Assembly: GCA_964035015.1 (NCBI GenBank)
Contig: OZ035997.1
Span: forward strand, 63,702,904 to 63,766,903
DNA: 64,000 bases
Source of the DNA: Corallium rubrum
Taxonomy: Eukaryota > Cnidaria > Anthozoa > Scleralcyonacea > Coralliidae
Direction: 5' to 3'
A model generated the notes under the pieces. The model was given only the letters and a program-made list of their open reading frames with translations, was not told where the DNA came from and did no database searches. Position 1 is the stretch's first letter. Every line of letters starts with the position of its first letter. Position numbers and translations under genes: made by a program. Positions 11,048-21,188 of the stretch are shown here, one piece after another.

Positions 11048-11222
11048 GACCCCGTTTACACGATGCCGGTACAATTTGAAAACGGAACAAAATCGTGTGG
11101 TTTAGGCCTTGCGTTTACACGATACCGGCACAAAAATAACATGAAATGTTATATGCTGTATTTGCATACCGGCATGATTTTGTTTCGTTTTCAAATTGTA
11201 CCGGCATCGTGTAAACGGGGTC
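11048..11222. mobile_element. MITE with ~36 bp perfect terminal inverted repeats and TCA duplication
   Basis: A 175 bp element beginning GACCCCGTTTACACGATGCC and ending with the exact inverse. The arms pair without mismatch for about 36 bases, and TCA flanks both ends (11,045-11,047 and 11,223-11,225). A third, internal GCGTTTACACGATACCGGCA copy lies at 11,111-11,130. The GTTTACACG end motif is shared with the MITE at 9,654, and the GTTACACGATGC start at 13,660 is similar, so these may be one superfamily (PIF/Harbinger-like by duplication length). Confidence 0.8.
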
Positions 11223-11225
11223 TCA

Positions 11226-13645
11226 GTCTCATATTCGAGCTAACATATCTCGAACTATTCTCCACCTCTCTTGAGATGGCGGGGTTCCACTGTAGATGTA
11301 GAGATGTACGTGTATGTCAGTTATGTCAGACATTGGATACTCTTCCAATAATAATGCAAAGCATGCAAGAATTGGCCCGACAACAACCTCTTTCCGTCTT
11401 TCGACGTCATTTTCGAAGGAATCAATCACCAAATATGCAACCAATGGTACCCACGACGTGATCGACTTCAGTCACCTTGGTAACTGATTTTATGAAATAA
11501 ATCATGGATACACAAGATGCTCAACCGGCAAAATATGCAAGAATAACGAACCGATACATCGAGCACATGTGTAGAAACTGTTTCATTTTTACTTATATTT
11601 CCTATATATGCACCTATCACCATTTTACTGTGTAGTGGGTGGCTTTGATTTGAGCAAAAATACTCTCAAAAAATGACTTCGTGCATGACAGATGTCTTCG
11701 TGGTTTGACTATGAACGATCAGTTCGCTAAGCCCAGTGAACAATAGCTACCCCCAAAACAATCTTTAAGGATTAAAAAATGACATTCGTTTCAATACACC
11801 ACAATAAAAGTAGGGTTTTAAAAGACGTTAAATCACCAAACGATGATAATACTATGTGGTCGTCGCTGAACAGGCATTATTATATATACGCGATCATTAC
11901 ACGTTATCGGACAAGTACAAATTATTAGACAGAGTGAAAGGACGGAACTGCCAAGTTTGTGCTGTGGAACGAAATGACGTTTCGAGTGGGGCCCTTCATC
12001 CGATGAAAGCTAAGGTTACGCTCAAAACGTCAGTATTTCGTCACTAAAAATCCAGTAGTTTCCTACCTTTTCGATATACTTTGGTCTATCCAAATCCCAA
12101 AACATTGCATACGTAACACTCTAGAATTTTATAATCGGACATGCATGCAAGTGTCTTTTGGCTAGCTTCTGGCGGAATTATAAGATAGACCCCAGCCATC
12201 GCGGCGACCTAGCTTTCTTTTTAATCATATATGGACGAAAACAACTGGAAAGTGAAACAATATAGGCTGCATAGCAATGCAGTGAGATCATTCTGGTGAA
12301 TTTCGCTTGACATCGCTCTTGTAACAAGGGATTTTAGGCGAGCCAAATTAAATAAATTCATGACCTGTAGTCATATAAGATTTGGCGAATTCTATTCATG
12401 CACTGGCACCATTTTGATTTTAATGCCAAATAGTTTAATGTACTTCATATAGACTAACATAAAGCAAATCCAATCGTAGATCTCATCGATGAATAACGAC
12501 GTGCTACACTTGTGACGCATTTCAGTCGAATGTTTCAATTATAGTTGGATATATATTTGACTCGACACATCTGTCATGAGCGAGAGTCTAAACTGGCAAT
12601 TTACTAATTTTAACTTCTTTATAGATATTAATTTAGTTCAAGTTAATCTCAACGTTAGCTGGGGGGAATACAATGATTGACGTAGACGGCTTATTGTTTT
12701 ACCTTTCGTGATTTCAATTTGCTGCATATCGATTAGACAGCAGGCGAAAAAACAAAAGGCAATTATGCAAGATGGGACCGGCGAATATATTAACACCCGC
12801 CAATCATTCGACGGTGTGAATATTTCTCGGTCGCATATCTAGATAAATAGTTGGCCAGCCGACCATATAAACAACTGGATAAACAGAAGGTCATAGGAAT
12901 AGGATATTTAGCCTTTGACGTCAAACCACGTTTATTCACTATTACATTAGGGAGTTGAAACGCACAACACGAACGTTACAATCGAGCAAAACTTTGAATC
13001 AGCTGAAGTCTCACTCGATACAACGTCAATGACGGTGTGACAAGGAAATTAAGAACATCAACTGTTATACTTATATCTATTGTATTTGTTTACATGATAA
13101 TCCTGAATTGTGAAATCACTGAAATGGTCTAGAATTCCAGATGATCCTGAATATTAAAGAAAATGAAACCCAACCCTGACCCCCACATCTAAACCTGACA
13201 CTAAACCTAACCACAACCTCCCAGGGAGAAAGTTCCACCTCTCAGACCTTGACTACAACACCCCTACTGTTTTGTTTTTTATTGTTATATGCTTTTTAGT
13301 TAAACATCCTGCATGTGGGGCAGAGAAGTCCCCTAAGCATCAGGATCATCCTGAATTCTAGACACTTTAAATTGACAATTCAAGGATAGTTCTGCACCAC
13401 ATTCAGCCTTCGATCTGATCTTTCTCGGCCCACTCCCACCTCTTTGCTCGTGCGTTATAGAGACCTCTGCACTTTCCAGTAGCCCGAGTGAACACCTGAC
13501 TCAGGTGTCTTGTCTATTATAGGTCATGTTTTACTAAGGTTATATGAAAACTTTTGAATAAATATCGGGTCTTAAAATACATGCACTTGAGGCACTCCAA
13601 TATATACCATGTCCTTATCCGTGACTTTGCAGTTTTAAATTACTA
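11226..13645. other. Long non-coding stretch, one dispersed repeat fragment
   Basis: I see no supported gene. At about 11,915-12,070 there is a copy of the dispersed repeat also seen near 5,715 and 24,905 (GACGTTTCGAGTGGGGCCCT, then AAAACGTCAGTATTTCGT). A degenerate CTAACC/CCCTGA run lies at 13,170-13,230. The rest is unassigned. Confidence 0.4.
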
Positions 13646-13651
13646 TTAACT

Positions 13652-13943
13652 TAAGCTACTGTTACACGATGCGATTTTTCTTGTAACTTGCAACAAATAG
13701 CCTGAATGTTGCAGGTTGCAAAAAAATCGCACTGTGTAACACCCCGTAGCAACTTGCGATTTTTAAATTTTTGCCGTGTTGCAAGTTGCAAGAAAATTTG
13801 GATGAATTCTACTTTTTGCTGCAACTTGCAACAAAATTCGCAAGTTGCTGAAGGTGTAACACCCTACCTGCAACTTGCGAGTTTCGCTAATTTGTTTGTT
13901 TTTTCATGGGTAAATTTGTTGCAAGTTGCAAGAAAAATCACTT
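13652..13943. mobile_element. MITE-like repeat rich in GCAACTTGCAAC motifs
   Basis: It starts TAAGCTACTGTTACACGATG and is built from alternating direct and inverted copies of TTGCAACTTGCAA and TTGTTGCAAGTTGCAAG (about 13,680, 13,715, 13,750, 13,785, 13,820, 13,870 and 13,920). The right end runs into the GGTCAAATGTCGAAC element. AGTAGCTTAA at about 14,535 mirrors the start, so that element and its hAT guest may sit inside this one. Confidence 0.5.
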
Positions 13944-13950
13944 ATGGTCA

Positions 13951-14372
13951 AATGTCGAACTTTTCATGTGCCGAACCTAATGAGAAAATCAGTGGCCTCG
14001 GAGCGACACTAAAAGTGGGGGTGGGGTGGGGGGTGGGGTGGGGGGGGTGGGGTGGGGGTTGGGTTAGGGTGGGTGGGGGGTGGGGTGGGGGGGAAAATGT
14101 TTAGGGGGGTCCGGGGGCATGCTCCCCCGGGAAATTTTGAAATCTAGAGTCTCTGAAATGCCATTTCCTGCATTTTAGGACAAGGATTTACAGATTTCTA
14201 AAGGTCAAAAAACGTCACAAAACACTCAAAGACAACACTTTCCCAGACATTGAATATCTGCATTCACATTTCTTTATTATATCTTTATTCAAAGTCGTGG
14301 GTTAGCTAGGGTTAGTGATTTTGTTAATCATAACTGTATTACTGGCCTTGTTTTTTTACTGGTCTTGTTAAA

Positions 14373-14415
<43 letters not shown>

Positions 14416-14534
14416 CAAACATATTCTGGCCCCCCGCTTCCGACGCCCCTGGATAAAGAGCGAAATCCTTTGTTTATGCTGATTATATTTGCATTGGATT
14501 CGGCACATGAAAAGTTCGACGTTTGACCTAGCTA
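13951..14534. mobile_element. MITE with GTCAAAYGTCGAAC ends, host of a nested hAT MITE
   Basis: The left end is GTCAAATGTCGAACTTTTCA followed by TGTGCCGAACC. The right end carries the inverse, GGATTCGGCACATGAAAAGT then TCGACGTTTGACC. Between them the hAT-like MITE at 13,990-14,451 has inserted. The element is therefore older than its guest. Confidence 0.6.
13990..14451. mobile_element. hAT-like MITE nested in another MITE
   Basis: It starts CAGTGGCCTCGGAGCG and ends CGCTTCCGACGCCCCTG, which pair as a 17 bp inverted repeat with a few mismatches, in the style of hAT CAGGGGCGTCGGAAGC ends. The flanking 8-mers GAGAAAAT and GATAAAGA are only partly alike. The inside contains a G-rich GGGGTGG tract (14,017-14,093), the GGGGGCATGCTCCCCC palindrome and a (GT)n run at about 14,372-14,413. 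Confidence 0.65.
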
Positions 14535-14762
14535 GTAGCTTAATTAACTCCTAGCTATGTTGCTATAGTTTCCCAAACTGCTGACAGTCAGGCCTTCATC
14601 ACAAGGTCGAAAGCTAAGTAAATAACCGTGCACTTGGTGTTTTAAAATATATAATTCTAGCTCGCTCGCTTTCTATTACAATATGTCACCATTCAAACAT
14701 TCAAGGAATTAACAATTAATACACACTAACATATATTCATTTTTGACCATCGCAAATTTTAA

Positions 14763-15081
14763 GGGTGCTGTCCACTCCGTTCTGCGCATGTACGAATCTA
14801 ATGTTTACTTCTTCGTTTATAAAAATATTTACTGATACCTTCTTGAAGATTGTAAGCTTTTCTTGCTTCCTCTTCATTATTTGTACCCAAAACAAAACCT
14901 TTTCAGAAAAATAGAAGAAATCCGAAGAGATAGCCTCACCGAATCGCTTGATTTTCTGCCATGTCGCTTCTAACGGTTTACATTGAGCTGAGTACTTTAT
15001 GTAATTATCTACGAATGTCATATTTGAGGGTCCCGATAAACAAAGATGCGGATCATGGGCAGAACGGAGTGGACAACACCT
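14763..15081. mobile_element. MITE with TTAA target duplication
   Basis: A 319 bp element flanked by TTAA (14,759-14,762 and 15,082-15,085). The left end is GGGTGCTGTCCACTCCGTTC and the right end is GAACGGAGTGGACAACACCT, inverted copies with two or three mismatches. TTAA duplication is the mark of piggyBac and Kolobok elements. A ~94-residue frame inside on the minus strand matches no family I know and is probably fortuitous. Confidence 0.75.
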
Positions 15082-15085
15082 TTAA

Positions 15086-15715
15086 GTAAAATACCGCTAT
15101 GCTGAGTAATATATATGTCGCCAAAATAAAAAAACGGAAGCAAAGCAAAGAAAGTCTGAGTTCTTATTCAGAATCTTGTCGTGTTTACTTAACCATTTCG
15201 AATTTCCCATTAAATATGATGAAAGACAAGAAACGAGAAAAGTCAATGCTCGGGTCGAGGGCTTCATAGATTTGCTCGAAATATAGTCATCACAAGTTGT
15301 TTCTCTTCAATCTTCCTACAAAATTATTTATAATGATTGACACAGTTTTATATTAGGACATATATGGGCGGGCCACAGACTTATTTTTGACAAAAAGTCT
15401 TTTTGAAGGTCAGATACGTGCAAAAACAACAATGTTAAGTGATATTGTTTTCACTGTGCGACAGTCTGACAAGTCTGGATCATTCAACAATAGAGTATTA
15501 AATTATTGTTTTCTTTGTATCTGCATGAATTTTCAACATCGCCAATACCAATGCATGGTCGTGTTGTATCGGATTAGATACAGATCAAAGATGGAATATA
15601 CTCTAATATAATATAGAAGGTGGACACGAATATTGTAAATAGCTTGTGGTACTACGAGTCTGTGGTATTAATATGAGTAACATTTGTTTAGATTAGTGAT
15701 ACCGACTACTGTACT
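15086..15715. other. Non-coding stretch, nothing recognised
   Basis: No gene or clear repeat is seen. A 74-residue frame near 15,387 has no recognisable domain. Confidence 0.35.
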
Positions 15716-15716
15716 A

Positions 15717-16610
15717 TAGCTCCTGCAAAACTAGCATGACAGAAAATTACACAGCGAAGTTGAGTTGGTCGCTACCTTAACCACAGTGAAATTACGTCAC
15801 TCATGGTGCAGCCATTGGAAGAGGGGGCCTTTACTCTCCGTCATTTAGTTCGTAATTTCTCACAACTTAAGAACTTTCCTGTCTTCCCATGGTCACGTTC
15901 TATACGCACCTGCTTGGCGTATATGCTCAAGTGGCTTGAGTGTTAGAAATCTGGGTTCAACTCACTTAGGGAATGACAGGTGGAATAAGTACTATCGATT
16001 CTCCGACACGTAGCTCGTGCAAAACTAGCATGACAGAAAATTACGCAGCGAAGTTGAGTTGGTCGCTACCTTAACCAATGACTGCACCAAGTGACGTAAT
16101 TTCACTGTGGAAGAGGGGGTCTTTACTCTCCGTCGTTAAGTTCTTAATTTCTCACAACTTAAGAACTTCCCTGTCTTCCCATGGTCACGTTCTATACGCA
16201 CCTGCTTGGCGTATATGCTCAAGTGGCTTGAGTGTTAGAAATCTGGGTTCAACTCACTTAGGGAATGACAGGTGGAATAAGTACTATCGATTCTCCGACA
16301 CGTAGCTCGTGCAAAACTAGCATGACAGAAAATTACGCAGCGAAGTTGAGTTGGTCGCTACCTTAACCAATGACTGCACCAAGTGACGTAATTTCACTGT
16401 GGAAGAGGGGGTCTTTACTCTCCGTCGTTTAGTTCTTAATTTCTCACAACCTAAGAACTTCCGGCCCATGGTCACGTTCTATACGCACCTGCTTGGCGTA
16501 TATGCTCAAGTGGCTTGAGTGCATATTTCCCTCAAACTTAGAAATCTGTGTTCAACTCATTTAGGAAATGACAGATGGAATAAGTACTATCGATTCTCCA
16601 TCACGTAGCG
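15717..16610 (+). repeat. Three tandem units of ~293 bp with tRNA-like boxes
   Basis: Three direct repeats begin at 15,717, 16,011 and 16,303, each with TAGCTC(C/G)TGCAAAACTAG, and are nearly identical over ~290 bp. The first unit differs mainly near AAGAGGGGG. Each contains TATGCTCAAGTGGCTTGAGT followed ~20 bases later by GGGTTCAACTC (TGTTCAACTC in the third). These resemble A and B boxes of an RNA polymerase III promoter, so the unit may descend from a tRNA-related SINE. That is inference. A diverged relative is dispersed at 19,560-20,060. Confidence 0.7.
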
Positions 16611-17156
16611 TCAATTCTAAACACTGATATTGACAATAGTGGTACAGACTCGAGCGGCGAGAAGTCTGGATACTACAATTAAGAAAACGAAGCACGCATG
16701 TCCTTTTTGAACGAGTTGCCTTCTACTGAACTGAAGCGTTGGCATGAATACAAATGCCAGGAAAAAGTGAGAAGAAAGAGATGTATGTATAATATTCCCT
16801 TGTTCATATGAGTCTACGAAAAAGTTCGCCAACAACGCCTCACTTTTTCCTGCCATTTGTATTCATGCTAACTTTTCAGTTTTAGAAGGCAACTCGTTTT
16901 CTTAATTGTGATATCCAGAGTTCTCGCCGCTCGAGTCTGTACCACTATTGTCAGTATCAGTGTTAAGGAGAATTGACACTACGTGTTGGAGAATCGATAG
17001 TACTTATTCCACCTGCTTGACATTTCCTAAATGGGTTGAACCCAGATTTTTAAATTTGTGGGAAATATGCGCTCAGCCAGGCCACTTGAGCATACACGCC
17101 AAGCAGTCTGCGTACAGAACGTGACCATGGAAAGTTCTTAGGTTGTGAGAAATTTT
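16438..17156. repeat. Large palindrome joined to the tandem units (arms ~330 bp)
   Basis: The sequence from the third tandem unit onward is mirrored. ATTTCTCACAACCTAAGAAC at 16,438 pairs with GTTCTTAGGTTGTGAGAAAT ending near 17,155, and GGTACAGACTCGAGCGGCGA at 16,643 pairs with TCGCCGCTCGAGTCTGTACC near 16,923-16,942. The centre lies at about 16,775-16,830. The arms are roughly 90 per cent alike. No coding capacity is evident. Confidence 0.75.
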
Positions 17157-17439
17157 AAGCTAGGGCCGAGACCAATCTGATCTTGAGCAATATTAATAAG
17201 AACTAGTAGGGACCTTGATTACGATGCCAACACGGCGACGGCGGTTAAAAAGCAACACAAATGTAATAATTAAAAAGTCACGGCTAACTGACCACTTTAT
17301 TTGAAGCTACAATCAGTGCATTTATTGTTGAAACGCTTCATACACATTCCTTACTAATTTAAAATTTTCTATCCCTCCCCCTCCCCCTGTTCAATGTTGC
17401 TATGTTGTTGATGGCAATGAAAGAATATGCCTTTATAAA

Positions 17440-18690
17440 ATAACATGTATGCTACGCAAGCGCTGATTGGTCAATACCCATGTTTGGATCAGGCTATCCA
17501 AACACGGAAATTTGCAAGCAATTTTGAGCGACGCCTTTTATAGACTTTAATCTAATTTTTTTAGTACTGCATGACACAAATAAAATAGCATTGTAATTAC
17601 TAAAATAGTATTGGTAACTACAGGTATGTGCATAAGGGCTTCAACAGGGAAAAGTTTTAAATAAGCGACGGCGAAGAACTAAATGTCGAATTACAAGCAA
17701 ACAAATAATTTCCTGAACGAATCTTAAAGTTAAAAAACCCCACCGTCTTCGAGTCTTTTTCAGGCAGTAAAAAACAACAACACTATGTTTATATACTGTG
17801 AGAGAACTATAACCAAGCATGGAATTGTTTTGCGGCCCTGTTGTGTTCAAGAGCCAAGCTGAACTTGCTAAAATATACGGTAGTTCGTACTTTAATATGG
17901 TAAACAATACAACGTGATTTGGAAAGTACACGTTTTGAAAACGATCTTAAAACAGAATAACATGCTGTACAAATACCTTTCATTTCCTTGGCTGATGAAC
18001 TCACTTGGTAAAAGAAAAAGACTTTGTCGATATGAAGTAAAATACCCAAGAGCTCTCGACATAAAATCCAAATCTGGCGATGAAAATATTTTTTCGGAAG
18101 CTTCACTTTCAGCGGCTTTTTACGGCCAAGAATATTTTTCTTGTATTTGCTCTAAAACCACGAGCCCGACGCTGAGGCGGTTGATTCTAGCAATGTTTAA
18201 GCGTTTTCCTAATAATATTCGCTGTTTTCGATGGCCAGAGTTCACTTCTTTATTGACATTCCCATCTTTAATGTTGAATTTGTCGGCAAAATAATTTTCG
18301 GATTACTTTCTTTCTCGTTTCGCTCGCCCTGCAGCTCGTCACCAAGACGTTACAAGGCGAAATGTGATTGGTTGTTTATGCGTCTGGGGGAAAATAGGCG
18401 AAACGTGATTGGTAGTTGATGAATTTCGGGAGAATATGTATTCCTATCACTATTTTTTTTCACAAAATCTGTTATTTTATTGTCGGTCATTTTATAAAAG
18501 AAATACCTAATGGGTTTCCATGTTTGGATAACCTGATCCAAACACTCGGGATGTTGCTCGACTTTCTAAAGCTAAAAAACACTCGCCTGGCGGCTCGTGT
18601 TTTTTTACGCTTTTCGAAAGTCTCGCAACATCCCTCGTGTTTGGATCAGGCTATCCAAACATGGAAACCCATTAGGTATTTCTTAATTAA
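17440..18690. mobile_element. Fold-back repeat family with GTTTGGATAGCCTGATCCAA ends
   Basis: The left part (17,440-17,670) contains ATGTATGCTACGCAAGCGCT then CATGTTTGGATCAGGCTATC, and is present inverted at 45,548-45,755. The right part is a near-perfect hairpin: 18,498-18,567 (AAGAAATACCTAATGGGTTT, then CATGTTTGGATAACCTGATC) pairs with 18,615-18,684. The TTTGGAT..CTGATCCAAA core is itself palindromic. Between them lie two imperfect copies of GGCGAAA(C/T)GTGATTGGT (18,357 and 18,399). The frames here show no known domain. Confidence 0.6.
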
Positions 18691-18699
18691 CATTTCCTG

Positions 18700-20900
18700 A
18701 AGATATGAAAATGGGAAATTAAGCTTAGAGCAACATTGAATTGAGGGGGAGGGGGGAGGGGGGAGGGGGATGCACCAGTTGAATTACTTTTCGTTTTAAC
18801 ATGTAGGCTATAATGACTTCCAAAACACCCCAGTAGTGCTAAAATGATTGTAGTGTTAGTATTGATGTCAATCTTAGGCAATAGTTATTATCTTTTGGCG
18901 AGTTGACGTCGTCCTGAAGACGCAAAAATACTCTAATTAAGTGGCCTTGTATAAAGAACGAGGACGGTGATGAGATTACTCTAGGGATGAAAATTTATTC
19001 ATTCTCTTTGTTTCGCAACTAGAATGTTTTTGTTTAAAAGACGTCGTCGTTGAAGTTGCCGTCGTACGTCGCAGACCTCTCATCTTTGAAATTTGTGACG
19101 GAGTAGGATTTGGAACGACACCCACGTAGGAGGGTCCGGGGACATGCCCCCCGGAAAATTTTTGAATCTCAAATGTATGAAATGCCGTTTTCCTGTATTT
19201 TGAGAGCACTTTGAAATAAAATCGCCGCATAAATTTCGGCATTATTTCTGAATCCACAGTCACATATAATAATAATAACAGCGGTAAAGACCCTGGCAAC
19301 CTTATAGCAACGGCTCCATAAGAAATGGCCGACAAGAAACAAGTTGCTGATGTGAATGATTTTGGCGTCTGTCTTCTCTGGAACTGGACTGCATCGTAAT
19401 TTGTTTTAAAAAATTAACATAAAACTTCCCGGTAGTTGGTTGTACGATATTTTTTAATTCTAAAATTTAACACAAACTGTCCAGTGCGTGAGATTTGCAT
19501 ATAGTTGCGTGCGAGCGTGAGAGTGAAATCGAATGCGTGAGTCCCACGCCGAATGTGTGTATTAACGACGGAGAGTAAGGCCCCCTCTTCCAATGACTAC
19601 ATGCACCAAGTGACGTGTATTAAACTTCCTACAATTAAGATACCAAATTGACACTTCGCGAGCTTCATTTTCTGACCCTGACGAACAGTGATTAATCGAC
19701 CAATCTTTTAGAGATTAGTTTGTCAGTGACTGCTGGCATATCAGTGCTCAAGTGGGTTCAGCCTGTTTTTTTAAATTAGAAATCGGGGTTCAACATGTTA
19801 AATAATTGGGCAGCTATTTAGCAGAGCGAAGTGCAAAGGTGCATGGTAAACAGTAAACTGTCAAGATTTTAAATTTAGTAACAAAAAATTGACGGTTTTT
19901 GGTCCTATGCTCTTGGTTATTTTGTAGGCCAGCCATAATTTCACTGTGGTTAAGGTAGCGACCACTACTGCTCAACTATAGCTTTGCTCACGCTTGCATT
20001 GACTACATTTATAGCGCCTTCGCTGCGTTTTCTGTCCGCTACTATAACCTTTGAGGCGTGTAGGTAACACGAGGTATATAATAGCTAGTAGAGTAGTATA
20101 GGTATCACTAACAACAAACAGTGTCACTGAAGACAGATCTAATTACAATCTAGAATGGTAGAATGGTAGAACGCGAGACGGGTTTTTTTTGGGGTTCATT
20201 TTTTAGCGTACTCGTGCAAAGAAGATATAAACAAGCACAATTTTCATTAGATTATTGAACTGATATTTCTTACACTGAAAAAGTATCATATATTTTTACA
20301 TGCATGTGTGATACGATTTTTCTCAGTGCAGACATTAAACTAAAACAAATTGAAGAGTCTTGTGATTATACTGTCACTTCTTGCTTTACCCTTAGCATAT
20401 CATATCATGATTGCGGTTTCCCAGGATTGTTTGTAGATAGTTTGGTGGATAAATTATGATTTTAGTTCAACACATGAATACATTTACACGTGTCAGCGTG
20501 TAAAATGTAACTAGAAATTGAAATTGAAATTGAAATAACAGCTAAAGTCTTGCATAAAACAGATTGAAATGTTGCTATCAAACAATATTAATGTGATCGA
20601 GTGTCTGAGTCCAAATTATTTGCTCAACGACAAGAATTTGTTGCTAACTTTAAAAAATTCACGATCGCTGCGGTTAATTTTCTGGTGTTTTCCTTCGCAC
20701 GCGGCATTTATTTGCACAACATTGGTTAAGTGAAACCCGCATTTCGCCTATTGTTTTGGCTTTTGTGTCGCTGCATAGACCTGCCACAAAACATGCACAG
20801 TGAAAAATTAAATTAAAGCAATGAAGCTTATTTAGTATACTCTACCTCAAACGTAAACAAGCAATTAGCGAATGTATAATAAGAAATATTAATAATCTTG
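18700..20900. other. No gene; MITE fragment and a diverged copy of the 15.7 kb repeat
   Basis: At 19,125-19,215 there is a fragment of the hAT-like MITE family (GGGTCCGGGGACATGCCCCC). At 19,560-20,060 are scattered, inverted and direct pieces of the 15,717 unit (GACGGAGAGTAAGGCCCCCT, CAGTGCTCAAGTGG, GGGTTCAACATG and GTGGTTAAGGTAGCGACCA). I see no gene in the remaining sequence. Confidence 0.45.
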
Positions 20901-20903
<3 letters not shown>

Positions 20904-20948
<45 letters not shown>

Positions 20949-21137
20949 CAAATCTTCTTTAGATTCCTTATTGGTTAGAGCTTAACACTATAATAATAAT
21001 AGACTGGATGCGTTTATACAAACATTTTACTTCAAGTTTCTGGAGGTGTTCCTCCACAAACGGAAGACGGAGGAACACCTGCAGAAACTTGAAGTAAAAT
21101 ATTTGTAAGTATAAACGCATCCAGTCTATTATTATTA

Positions 21138-21184
<47 letters not shown>
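20904..21184. repeat. Long hairpin (arms ~63 bp) flanked by two (AT)n tracts
   Basis: An (AT)n tract (20,904-20,946) and a second (21,139-21,184) bracket a near-perfect hairpin. 20,990-21,052 (TAATAATAATAGACTGGATG ... TGGAGGTGTTCCTCC) pairs with 21,079-21,140, and the short loop contains CAAACGGAAGAC. Only a few mismatches occur. It could be a MITE inserted in a TA array, or a structured locus. Nothing shows which. Confidence 0.75.

Positions 21185-21188
<4 letters not shown>

Noticed and set aside
11063-11461. 132-codon frame near 11.1-11.5 kb
   Set aside because: Its first third is the MITE at 11,048-11,222 and the rest has no recognisable domain. The opposite strand is also open.
13706-14104. 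132-codon frame ending in Gly-Trp-Val repeats
   Set aside because: It crosses GCAACTTGC repeats and a GGGGTGG tract inside nested MITEs. Low complexity, no domain.
15717-16610. CRISPR or rRNA spacer repeats
   Set aside because: Three ~293 bp units directly adjoin each other with no spacers and no rRNA similarity.
17807-18294. Overlapping 96-126 codon frames on both strands
   Set aside because: They lie in a fold-back repeat, show no domain, and both strands are open to the same degree.
20990-21140. microRNA precursor
   Set aside because: The arms (63 bp, almost perfect) are longer and better matched than a normal animal precursor, and many similar fold-back MITEs occur in the window. Small-RNA data would be needed.
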